From NCBI RefSeq assembly GCF_008728855.1, contig NZ_CP042906.1, positions 1,364,001 through 1,428,000 of the forward strand: a stretch of 64,000 nt of DNA, given 5' to 3'. The stretch is from Hypericibacter terrae. GTDB taxonomy: Bacteria > Pseudomonadota > Alphaproteobacteria > Dongiales > Dongiaceae. The position numbers and the translations under genes were made by a program. The notes under the pieces are model-generated. The model saw nothing but the letters and a program-made list of their open reading frames with translations, did not search any database and was not told where the DNA came from. Of this stretch, positions 7,511-15,401 are shown piece by piece. Positions within the stretch are counted from its first letter, which is position 1, and each line of letters opens with the position of its first letter.

Positions 7511-8701
7511 ATGAGCGAGACCGGCGAATACACCGACAATCTGGTGACGTTCCTGGAGCTGATCTGGGGGCAGGGCTTCATGGCGCCGGGCGGTCCCGAT
7601 CTGGTGCGCGACACGGTCGCGGGGCTCGATCTGAAGGGCAAGCGCGTGCTCGATATCGGCTCGGGGCTGGGCGGACCGGATATCGTGCTGGCGCAGATGG
7701 GCGCCAAGGTCGTGGGGCTCGATATCGAGGCGCCGGTCATCGAGCGCGCCCGCAAGCTGGTGGCGGCGAAAGGTTTCTCGGACCGCGTCGGCTTCAAGCT
7801 GACCAGGCCCGGCCCGCTGCCCTTCCCCGACGGGAGCTTCGACCTGGTCTACAGTTCCGGCGCCTTCACCCAGATCGCCGCCAAGGAGGCGATGTTCGCG
7901 GAAGTCCGGCGCGTGCTGAAGCCGGGCGGCTGGTTCGCGGTCTATGACTGGATGAAGGGGCCGGGCCCGATCACCGACGACATGCGCTATTTCTACAAGA
8001 TGGAAGGTCTCACCTATGCGATGGAGACGCCGGCTTTCCACAAGCGCGTCCTGAAGAAACTCGGATTCGACAAGGTCACGGTCGAGGAGGATGGCGGCTG
8101 GTACCGCACCGAGGCCCATCGCGAGCATGAATTGCTGGCGGGCGAGCTCCATCCCCGCATTACCGAGTTGCTGGGGCGACAGCAGGCCGATCATTTCGTC
8201 GAGAACTGGCGCGCCATGACCGTGGTGCTCGACAAGGGCGAACATCGCCCCGGCCGCTGGCGGGCGCAGAAGCCGCCGGCGGCAGCCCAGACATCCAAAC
8301 CCGACAAAGCGAGGAAAGAGACGATGGCGCGTAAAGTTTCGGCGAAGGCGGTGCTGCCGGTGAAGATCGGCGGCAAGGGACCCAAGATCGACAAGGCGAC
8401 GATCGCGGCACCGATCAGCGGCAAGCCCAGGACCACGACGCAGAACTTCTATACCGATGCGACCGGCACCTTCGTCTCCGGCATCTGGACCGCGACCAAG
8501 GGCAAATGGGCGGTCGATTACGGCGAAGAGGAGTTCATCTATCTGCTCGCGGGCAAGGTGAAGCTCACGGCCGCGAACGGCCAGAGCAAGACCTTCAAGA
8601 AGGGCGAAGCCTTCATGATCCCGGCGGGCTTCAAGGGCACCTGGGAAACGCTGGCGCCGATCAAGAAGTTCTACGCGATCCAGGATCGGCGGAAGAAATG
8701 A
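7511..8701 (+). CDS. SAM-dependent methyltransferase fused to DUF861-type cupin
   Basis: A 396-residue two-domain protein. Residues about 1-225 are a class I methyltransferase: the SAM loop is DIGSGLGG (48-55), followed by the acidic strand GLDIE and motif LPFPDGSFDLVYS, with overall resemblance to type-11 small-molecule methyltransferases. A Lys/Ala-rich linker (about 250-295) leads to a cupin of the DUF861 type (YGEEEFIYLLAG and FKKGEAFMIPAGFKG). An internal ATG at 8324 (residue 272) is preceded by GAGGAAAGAG at ideal spacing, so the cupin may also be made alone as a 125-residue protein. The gene sits where rhizobia have lpxXL. The substrate is unknown. The start at 7511 removes a longer open frame through the upstream repeat. 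Confidence 0.78.
   Translation: MSETGEYTDNLVTFLELIWGQGFMAPGGPDLVRDTVAGLDLKGKRVLDIGSGLGGPDIVLAQMGAKVVGLDIEAPVIERARKLVAAKGFSDRVGFKLTRPGPLPFPDGSFDLVYSSGAFTQIAAKEAMFAEVRRVLKPGGWFAVYDWMKGPGPITDDMRYFYKMEGLTYAMETPAFHKRVLKKLGFDKVTVEEDGGWYRTEAHREHELLAGELHPRITELLGRQQADHFVENWRAMTVVLDKGEHRPGRWRAQKPPAAAQTSKPDKARKETMARKVSAKAVLPVKIGGKGPKIDKATIAAPISGKPRTTTQNFYTDATGTFVSGIWTATKGKWAVDYGEEEFIYLLAGKVKLTAANGQSKTFKKGEAFMIPAGFKGTWETLAPIKKFYAIQDRRKK
8311..8326 (+). promoter_or_regulatory. internal ribosome binding site and start inside the methyltransferase-cupin gene
   Basis: GAGGAAAGAG followed three bases later by an in-frame ATG (8324) lies at the junction between linker and cupin domain. It looks like a genuine translation start and could give a free cupin, or mark a recent fusion of two genes. 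Confidence 0.5.
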
Positions 8702-8747
8702 CCGAAGGGTTGGAATAGCGCTCCCGCCACCCCCGCACCTTATTCTT

Positions 8748-8935
8748 TCCTCTCTGCCCGCGTAGCGGGCGGAGAGGGTTGCGCAGGGTTGGCGCAAGCG
8801 CAGCTTACGCTTACCCGGAGCTGGGGGAGGTGGGTCTTTCCCGGCGAACACCCTCTCCCAGCTTCGGCTAAGTCTCCGCTCCGACTAAGCCTATGCAACC
8901 TTGTCCCTCGCTTTCGTGAGGGAGAGGGAAGAAAA
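8748..8935. repeat. GC-rich intergenic repeat region
   Basis: Convergent intergenic region with several inverted blocks: GCCCGCGTAGCGGGC, then GGGAGGTGGGT-type and CTCCCAGCTTCGGC-type stretches, ending with TCCCTCGCTTTCGTGAGGGA. It lies between convergent genes and may terminate both. No coding potential is credible here. Confidence 0.55.
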
Positions 8936-8945
8936 TCTCCAGCCC

Positions 8946-10004
8946 TCACACCGTGTAGAACCGGAACCTCATCCGGTGGCGATAGATCTCGCCGGGGTCG
9001 AGGCGGGGTTGCGGGAAGGCGGGCTGGTTGGGCGAGTTGGGGTATTTCTGCGTCTCCAGCGCGAAGCCGCCATATCGACAATAGGCGCGGCCGCCCTTGC
9101 CGATCACCGCCGCGCTCAATTCGGCGGCGGTATAGAACTGCAGGCCCGCCTCGTCCGTTTCGAGGTCAAAGGCCCGGCCCGAGGCGGGATCGCGCGCCTC
9201 GACCGCGCGGCGCATGGTGCCCGGGCGGCCGCGCAGCACGAGATTATGGTCGTAACCGCCGGCATTCTCCGCATGGCCCTGGGGATAGGGCACGCGTTCG
9301 ATGTCGCGGCCGATCGGCTTGAAAGCGGTGAAGTCGAAAGCCGTGCCCGCGACCGGCGCTATCTCGCCGGTGGTGATCAGGTCGCGATCGACCGGCGTGT
9401 AGGAATCCGACGCGATCCGGAGCTCCTGCCGCAGGACGTCGCCCGAGCCCTGGCCGGCGAGATTGAAATAGCTGTGATGCACCAGATTGACGATCGTCGG
9501 CTTGTCGGTCGTCGCGGTCATGTCGATCGACAGCTCGTTGGCCTCGGTCAGCGCGACCGCGACCTGGAGGTCGAGCGTCCCGGGATAGCCGTTCTCGCCG
9601 TCGGGGGCGCGATGGGTGAAAATCAGGGTCTCGCCATCGTCGGCGACCGCGCCGTTCCAGATCTGCTTGTCGTAGCCCTTCACGCCGCCATGCGCGTGGT
9701 TGTGCTTCTCGTTCAGGCTCAGTTGGTAGGTCCGGCCATCGAGCGCGAAGCGCCCTTTCTCGATGCGGTTGCCATAGCGGCCGCAGGTGGCGCCCATATA
9801 GGCGTCGCTGGCCCGATAATCCTCGAGCCTGTCGAAGCCCAGCACGATGTCGGCCAGCCGACCCCGGCGATCCGGCAGATGCAGCTCGGTCAGGGTCGCG
9901 CCATAGCCGATGAAGCGGGCCACGAGCCCGACCTTGTTCGTCAGGGTGAAGCGCGGAACCGCCCGCCCCTCTATCTGGCCAAAATTATCCCGGGCGATCG
10001 CCAC
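8946..10004 (-). CDS. galM: aldose 1-epimerase (galactose mutarotase family)
   Basis: A 352-residue mutarotase that interconverts alpha and beta anomers of aldoses. Seen in the sequence: the substrate-binding block NHAHGGVKGYDKQ (His103, His105), the catalytic HHSYFNLAG (His176/177), DHNLVL, and the C-terminal GLQFYTAAEL. The start is GTG at 10004 with AGGGAG six to seven bases upstream. No signal peptide is seen, so it is cytoplasmic. No sugar operon adjoins; its neighbour on the same strand is a DUF983 gene about 100 bases upstream. Confidence 0.9.
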   Translation of the reverse strand: MAIARDNFGQIEGRAVPRFTLTNKVGLVARFIGYGATLTELHLPDRRGRLADIVLGFDRLEDYRASDAYMGATCGRYGNRIEKGRFALDGRTYQLSLNEKHNHAHGGVKGYDKQIWNGAVADDGETLIFTHRAPDGENGYPGTLDLQVAVALTEANELSIDMTATTDKPTIVNLVHHSYFNLAGQGSGDVLRQELRIASDSYTPVDRDLITTGEIAPVAGTAFDFTAFKPIGRDIERVPYPQGHAENAGGYDHNLVLRGRPGTMRRAVEARDPASGRAFDLETDEAGLQFYTAAELSAAVIGKGGRAYCRYGGFALETQKYPNSPNQPAFPQPRLDPGEIYRHRMRFRFYTV

Positions 10005-10106
10005 CGGATGCTCCCTGCAGGCCCCGAATCGTCAGGGGGGAGGATAGCGCATCGGAGGTGTGAGATCAGGTTTGGCGCCGCAGGCAAGCCGGGAGGGAGG
10101 ACGGCG

Positions 10107-10529
10107 CTATTTGTCCTGCTTCGAGCGCCAGATGGCACCGATCACGGCGCCCTTGATGAAGGGCAGCAAGGCCAGCGTGCCGAACAGCGTGACCGGCAGC
10201 CAGACCGCCAGCTGCACCCATTCGGCCGGATGCATGGTCTTTTCCATGGCGAGGAGGCCCGGCACCACGATATGGCCGACGATCAGGATGGTGAAATAGG
10301 CCGGCACGTCGTCGGAGCGGTAGGGCTCGAAGGCGAGCTCGCAGTTGGAGCAATGATCCGCCATCGACAGATAGCCCTTGAACAGCGACCCCTGGCCGCA
10401 GCGCGGACAGCGCCGCCGCAAGCCGCGCTTCAACGCTGTTCCGAAGCTGATCGGCGCCATGTGGCTCCAGCGGCCGGCGGGAACGGACAGGGCGGGTTCG
10501 GGTGTGGGCTCGATCAAGGGAGAGGTCAT
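10107..10529 (-). CDS. DUF983 family membrane protein
   Basis: A 140-residue protein with the DUF983 pattern: a zinc-ribbon-like RCPRCGQGSLF followed by CSNCEL (four Cys), then two hydrophobic segments (about residues 75-95 and 105-128). The family is widespread in alphaproteobacteria and its function is unknown; it is often found near respiratory or RNase genes, but here it lies between a mutarotase and an amidase. The start is ATG at 10529, with only a weak upstream purine tract. Confidence 0.85.
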   Translation of the reverse strand: MTSPLIEPTPEPALSVPAGRWSHMAPISFGTALKRGLRRRCPRCGQGSLFKGYLSMADHCSNCELAFEPYRSDDVPAYFTILIVGHIVVPGLLAMEKTMHPAEWVQLAVWLPVTLFGTLALLPFIKGAVIGAIWRSKQDK

Positions 10530-10587
10530 GGAAAGCTTCGGCCTTTGATAACCATTCGCTGACTGAGATGGAGTTTAAGGCCGGGTT

Positions 10588-11985
10588 CTACAAGTTTGGC
10601 ATGACGAAAGGTCGCGCCCGCTCGAAGGCCCGGGAGGCGCGCAAAACCTGGGTTTCGGCATAGCGCGCGCCCACGATCTGGAGACCCACCGGGAGGCCGC
10701 TCTTGGTGAATCCGCAAGGCGCCGACGCGGCCGGCTGCTGGGTCAGATTGAAGGGGTAGCTGAAGGGCGACCAGTCGGTCCAGCGCCCGCCCTCGTCCTC
10801 CGGCGGCACCTCCATGCCGGCCTGGAAGGCCGGCAGCGGCATCATCGGCGTCAGCAGCAGGTCGTAGCGCTTGTGGAAGCGGTTCATCATCACGCCGAAG
10901 GCCTCGCGCGCCTTCACCGCGGCCAGATAGTCCATCAGGCTCATGGCGGCGCCGGCCTCGGCGACCTCGACCAGGCCCGGATCCATCTGCTTCCTCTGCT
11001 CGGGCGTGAAGGTCCGGAGAGCGTTGGCGGCGCCGGGGAACCAGTGTTTCACGAAGACATCGCCGACATTCTCGAATTTGAGGTCGGTCTCCTCGAGCGT
11101 GGCGCCGAGCTCGTCGGCGAAGACGCGCGCGGCCTTGGCCGTGATCGCGGCCACCTCGGGATCGACCCGGTTGTCGCCGAGCGTGGGGCTCCAGGCGATC
11201 TTCAGGCCCTTGACGCCGGCATCGATGTCCTTGGTGAAATCGGTGCCGTCATAGGGCAGCGCGTACCAGTCGCGCTCATCGGGTTTCGCCAGCACATTCA
11301 GCATCAGCGCCGCGTCGGCGACGGTGCGCGTCATCGGCCCGACATGGGCGACGGTGCCGAACGGGCTCAAGGGGTGGGCCGGCACGCGGCCATAGGTCTG
11401 CTTCAGCCCGAAGATGCCGGTGAAGCTCGCCGGGATGCGGATCGAGCCGCCGCCGTCGGTGCCGAGATTGAGCGCGCCCATGCCGCAGGCGGCCGCGACC
11501 GCGGCACCGCCCGAGGAGCCGCCCGGCGTGCGCTCCGTGTTCCAGGGATTGCGCGTGATGCCGGTGAGCCGGCTGTCGGTCACGCCCTTCCAGCCGAACT
11601 CGGGCGTGGTGGTCTTGCCGAGCAGAACCGCGCCCTCCTCGCGCAGCCGGGCCACACAGGGTGCGTCCTCGTCCCAGGCCTGGTCGCGGGAAACGACCTT
11701 GCTGCCGCGCAAGGTGGGCCAGCCCTTGGTCAGGAGCAGATCCTTGACCGTCGCGGTCACGCCGTCGACGAGGCCCTGCGGCTGGCCCTTCTGCCAGCGC
11801 GCCTCGGACGCCTTCGCCGATTTGAGCGCACCCTCCTCGTCCACGAGGCAGAAGGAATTGAAGCGCCCGTCATGCTTGCGGATGCGATCGAGCGCCGCCT
11901 TGGTCGCCTCGACCGGCGAGAGCTTCTTGGCGCGGTAGAGCGAAAGGAGCTCGGTGGCGGAGAGGAGGGCGGGGTCGGTGGTCAC
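10588..11985 (-). CDS. amidase (amidase signature family)
   Basis: A 465-residue amidohydrolase of the Ser-Ser-Lys class. The catalytic Lys is in TATVKDLLLTKG, and the Gly/Ser-rich signature reads TPGGSSGGAAVAA, followed by the nucleophile region TDGGGSIRIPAS. These enzymes hydrolyse amides to acid and ammonia; the substrate cannot be read from the sequence. The start is GTG at 11985 (VTTDPALLSATEL), the first sensible start for the family; a GGAG lies about ten bases upstream. The frame remains open further upstream with no plausible start. It is divergent from the crotonase-like gene at 12170. Confidence 0.86.
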   Translation of the reverse strand: MTTDPALLSATELLSLYRAKKLSPVEATKAALDRIRKHDGRFNSFCLVDEEGALKSAKASEARWQKGQPQGLVDGVTATVKDLLLTKGWPTLRGSKVVSRDQAWDEDAPCVARLREEGAVLLGKTTTPEFGWKGVTDSRLTGITRNPWNTERTPGGSSGGAAVAAACGMGALNLGTDGGGSIRIPASFTGIFGLKQTYGRVPAHPLSPFGTVAHVGPMTRTVADAALMLNVLAKPDERDWYALPYDGTDFTKDIDAGVKGLKIAWSPTLGDNRVDPEVAAITAKAARVFADELGATLEETDLKFENVGDVFVKHWFPGAANALRTFTPEQRKQMDPGLVEVAEAGAAMSLMDYLAAVKAREAFGVMMNRFHKRYDLLLTPMMPLPAFQAGMEVPPEDEGGRWTDWSPFSYPFNLTQQPAASAPCGFTKSGLPVGLQIVGARYAETQVLRASRAFERARPFVMPNL

Positions 11986-12169
11986 GAGGGGAGGCTCCGT
12001 CGGGAGGGAAATGTTGCCGCGATTCCTCTCACGCAAAGGAAGGTTTGTCGAGCGGGGCTTCGGCTTGCCCGCTCCATCGAATGGAGAGCCTCGTTCGACC
12101 GGTTGCCGGGTCTCGGCCGATAGGTCATCCTGGTGCCCCGACTTTTCCCACGACCGTGAGGACTCTCTC

Positions 12170-12904
12170 TTGTCCGAACTGCGTCTCGACCGTTCGGCCG
12201 GTCTCGTTCGCCTCACCATCGATCGGCCCGAGAAATCCAATGCGATGAGCCGGGCGCTGCTGATCGAGCTCGACCAGCGGCTGGACGAGGTGGCGGCCGA
12301 CGACACGGCGCGCGTCCTGATCTTGACCGGGGCGGGGGATCGCGCCTTCTGCGCCGGCGCCGACCTGGCCGAGCTGCGGACCGAGACCGCCGATCTGGCG
12401 GCGGCGCGCGCCTTCGATGCCTTATGGGAACGCGTCACCGACAAGATCGCGCGGTTGCCGCTCCTGACCCTGGCGCTGTTGAACGGCGCCTGTGCCGGCG
12501 GGGGGCTTGCCCTGGCGCTGGCCTTCGATCTGCGCCTCGCAGTCGAGGGGGCGCGGATCTTCTATCCCGCGCTCAAGAACAAGGTGCTGCCGTCGCCGCG
12601 CGATCTGGCGCGGCTTCAGGCGCTGACGGGTCCCTCGCGGACCAAGATGCTGCTGATGGTCGGACATCGGCTGGAGGCTTCGGAAGCGCTGCGCTGGGGC
12701 CTGGTGGACGATGTGGTTCCGGCCGGCGCCCTCGAGACGGCGGCCGCGCGAGTCAGCGCCGGCGCGCTGGCGGCCGAGCTTCACGAGCTCGTCGCCATGA
12801 AGCGCATCTGCGACCGCTTCGCCGATGCCGCGACGGTCGAGGATTGCTACCGGGCGATCTTCGGCAGCGATGCCGCCGCCCGCTCGAAACTGCGAAAGGG
12901 CTGA
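12170..12904 (+). CDS. enoyl-CoA hydratase/isomerase-family protein lacking both catalytic glutamates
   Basis: A 244-residue crotonase-fold protein. The oxyanion-hole strands are clear: AFCAGADL and NGACAGGGLALA. At the two positions where enoyl-CoA hydratase has its catalytic Glu residues (144 and 164 in the rat enzyme) this protein has Ala (GGGLALA and FYPAL). It is therefore probably not a normal hydratase; it may be an isomerase, a thioesterase-like crotonase or a non-catalytic partner. The start is TTG at 12170 with GAGGA upstream. It is followed after three bases by a CaiB-type CoA-transferase gene, so the two act on CoA esters together. Family sure, reaction unknown. Confidence 0.8.
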   Translation: MSELRLDRSAGLVRLTIDRPEKSNAMSRALLIELDQRLDEVAADDTARVLILTGAGDRAFCAGADLAELRTETADLAAARAFDALWERVTDKIARLPLLTLALLNGACAGGGLALALAFDLRLAVEGARIFYPALKNKVLPSPRDLARLQALTGPSRTKMLLMVGHRLEASEALRWGLVDDVVPAGALETAAARVSAGALAAELHELVAMKRICDRFADAATVEDCYRAIFGSDAAARSKLRKG

Positions 12905-12907
12905 CGC

Positions 12908-14074
12908 TTGCAGGGCATCCGGATCGTCGATCTCACCAGTGTGCTGTCGGGCCCCTATTGCACCTGGCTGCTGGGCTCGCTCGGCGCCGAGATCATCAAG
13001 GTCGAGAATCCCGACGGTGACATGGCCCGCGTCTCGCCGCCCTTCAAGGACGGGATCAGCCTCTATTTCGCCAGCCTCAATCGCAACAAGCGCAGCCTCG
13101 TGCTCGATCTGAAGCAGCCCGACGGCCGCGAAGCCCTGCATCGCCTGCTTGCCACCGCCGATGTCTTCATCGAGAACATGCGCCCCGGCGTGCGTGATCG
13201 GCTTGGCTGCAGCGACGAAGACTTGTTGCGGATCAATCCGCGGCTGGTGCGCGCCTCGATCAGCGGCTTCGGCCAGGAGGGAAGCCTCGCGCGTCGACCC
13301 GCCTACGACATCGTCGTGCAGGCCATGAGCGGCATGATGAGTATCAACGGTTCCTTGGGCGGCGAACCGACGCGGGTCGGGTTCTCGGTGGGCGACATCG
13401 CCTCGGGCCTATTCTGTGCGATCGGCATCCTCGAGCGGCTCTATAGGCGCGACGCGAAGGGAGCAGCGCAGACGCCACCGGTCGATGTCTCGATGCTGGC
13501 CTGCCAATGGGCCTGTCTCGAGAACGCCTTCGCCCGCTATCTCAATGCCGGCATCGTTCCGGGCCCGATCGGCTCGCGCCATCCTTCCTTCACACCCTTC
13601 GAACCCTATCCGACGGCGGATCATGACATCGTCATCGCGCTCGGCAGCGCCAAGGACTGGGGCCGTTTCTGCCAGGCGATCGGTCGCCCCGATCTCGAGC
13701 ATGATCCGCGCTTCGAGCAGGACGAACCGCGGCTCGCCAATCGCGATCTCTTGGACGAGGTGCTGGGGGCGCATCTGCGCGCTCATCCCAGCGCCTATTG
13801 GCTGGAGACCCTGGCCGCTGCCGCCATCCCTTGCTCGGCTGTCAACAATATTGCCTCGATCGCCGAGAGCGATATCGCGCGGGAATATGCGGCCTTCTCG
13901 ACGGTCGAGACCGCCGAGGGCGGCCCTATGTCCTTCGTGCGGTCGCCGATCGCGCCGCGCAACGCGCCGCCCGAACGGGCCGCGCCGGCGCTGGGCCAGG
14001 ACACGCGCGACATCCTGCGCGAGCTCGGCTATGGCGAAGGCGAGATCGAGGCGCTCGCCACCTTCCCGCGCTGA
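12908..14074 (+). CDS. CaiB/BaiF family (class III) CoA-transferase
   Basis: A 388-residue family III CoA-transferase, the group of formyl-CoA and carnitine CoA-transferases. The N-terminal GIRIVDLTSVLSGPY, the segment ENMRPGVRDRLG and the catalytic Asp134 in PAYDIVVQAMSG are typical. It moves CoA between acids; donor and acceptor are unknown. Translation starts at TTG 12908, with an AAAGGG in the end of the previous gene; the gap of three bases indicates coupling with the crotonase-like gene upstream. Confidence 0.88.
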   Translation: MQGIRIVDLTSVLSGPYCTWLLGSLGAEIIKVENPDGDMARVSPPFKDGISLYFASLNRNKRSLVLDLKQPDGREALHRLLATADVFIENMRPGVRDRLGCSDEDLLRINPRLVRASISGFGQEGSLARRPAYDIVVQAMSGMMSINGSLGGEPTRVGFSVGDIASGLFCAIGILERLYRRDAKGAAQTPPVDVSMLACQWACLENAFARYLNAGIVPGPIGSRHPSFTPFEPYPTADHDIVIALGSAKDWGRFCQAIGRPDLEHDPRFEQDEPRLANRDLLDEVLGAHLRAHPSAYWLETLAAAAIPCSAVNNIASIAESDIAREYAAFSTVETAEGGPMSFVRSPIAPRNAPPERAAPALGQDTRDILRELGYGEGEIEALATFPR

Positions 14075-14148
14075 GCGAGGGCTGGCTGGCTCTTCGGAGA
14101 ATCCCCCGCTAGAGTGCGCCGCCTCACTCGGGGATCCGCCTTCCAGCC

Positions 14149-15306
14149 ATGACCGCCATCGCCCTCACGGAACGCCAGCGCCGGCGCAGCCTTGCCGCCA
14201 TCATCTCGGCCGGATTTGGCGCGGGCATGTCGATGGCCTCGCTGCTGCCGCTGATCTCGCTGCAGCTGGAGCGGCGCGGCTTCGATGCGGGGCTGATCGG
14301 GCTCAACGCCGCCATGTTCCCGATCTCGGTGATCTGTTTCGGCGCGGTGGCGCCCCTGGTCGTGCGGCGCCTGGGGGCGCTGCGGACCTTGATGCTGTCG
14401 GCGGTGGGCTTCACGCTGCTGACGCCGCTCTATTACCTGACCGATCCCTGGACCTGGTATGGCTGGCGCTTTCTGGCGGGCTTCCTCGGCGCCATCGGCT
14501 GGATGACGAGCGAATCCTGGCTCAACATGGTGGCCCGGCCCGAGACGCGCGGCCGCATCATGGCGGTCTACGCCACCGTGATCGCGTCGGGCATGATGAT
14601 CGGGCCCTTCATCATCTCCGCGATCGGGATCGACGGCTTCTGGCCCTACCTCTTCATCATGGGCGCGACCTCGCTGACGGCGCTGCCGCTGCTGTTCGCC
14701 CGCGGGCTTTCGCCCGATTTCTCGCGGCAGGAGCCGCTGCATCCCTGGACCGCGCTCAAACATGCGCCGACCGTGCTGGTCGGCGCGGCGGCCGGCGGCG
14801 CCGTCGACATGGCCGTGATGGCCTTGCTGCCGGTCTGGGGCGTGGCCGAGGGATTCTCGCAGGCCGATGCGGCGCGGCTGATCTCGGTCTTCGCGGCCGG
14901 CAGTCTCCTCATGCAATGGCCGGTCGGCTGGCTCGCCGATCACTGGAGCCGGCGCGGCACGCTGCTGGGCTGCTCGGTCGTGACCGGCGCCGGCGCGCTC
15001 CTGCTGCCCCTGGCGGCAAGCGAGCCGCTGTTGCTCTGGCCGCTGATCTTCATCTGGGGCGGCGTGGTGTTCGGCGTCTATACCGCGGCGCTGGCGCTCA
15101 TGGGCGACCGTTTCCCGGCCCATGAGCTCGCCGGCGCCAACGCGCTCTTCATCATGGCCTATCAGGTCGGCAGCCTCTCCGGACCGCCCGCCGCCGGCCT
15201 CTCGATGGACCGCTTCGGCGCCATGGGCCTGCCGGTGATGATCGCCGCCGTGTCGGCGGCGTTCCTTCTCTTCGGCCTGATCCGCCGCGCGATGATGCGA
15301 GGGTAG
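14149..15306 (+). CDS. MFS transporter
   Basis: A 385-residue integral membrane protein with about 12 hydrophobic segments and the major facilitator layout. The loop after segment 2 has VVRRLGALR, and segment 4-5 has GWRFLAGFLGAIGWM followed by ARPETRGR. The substrate cannot be told; similar alphaproteobacterial proteins are annotated as YfcJ/sugar-efflux-like permeases. It follows the CoA-transferase by 74 bases on the same strand and may be co-transcribed, perhaps moving an acid handled by that pair. Confidence 0.82.
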   Translation: MTAIALTERQRRRSLAAIISAGFGAGMSMASLLPLISLQLERRGFDAGLIGLNAAMFPISVICFGAVAPLVVRRLGALRTLMLSAVGFTLLTPLYYLTDPWTWYGWRFLAGFLGAIGWMTSESWLNMVARPETRGRIMAVYATVIASGMMIGPFIISAIGIDGFWPYLFIMGATSLTALPLLFARGLSPDFSRQEPLHPWTALKHAPTVLVGAAAGGAVDMAVMALLPVWGVAEGFSQADAARLISVFAAGSLLMQWPVGWLADHWSRRGTLLGCSVVTGAGALLLPLAASEPLLLWPLIFIWGGVVFGVYTAALALMGDRFPAHELAGANALFIMAYQVGSLSGPPAAGLSMDRFGAMGLPVMIAAVSAAFLLFGLIRRAMMRG

Positions 15307-15321
15307 GGTACGGCCCTGATC

Positions 15322-15395
15322 TGTCATCGCCGGGCTCGACCCGGCGATCCAGGGCCAGAGAAGTCTGGATGCCCGGATCAAGTCCGGGCATGACA
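15322..15395. repeat. palindromic intergenic element of two hairpins
   Basis: It starts TGTCATCGCCGGG and ends CCGGGCATGACA, so the ends are inverted copies. Inside are two GC hairpins, CGCCGGG-CTCGAC-CCGGCG and GCCCGGATCAAGTCCGGGC. It lies between convergent genes and resembles palindromic repeats scattered in alphaproteobacterial genomes. It may also serve as a bidirectional terminator. Confidence 0.7.
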
Positions 15396-15401
15396 GGGAG
15401 A

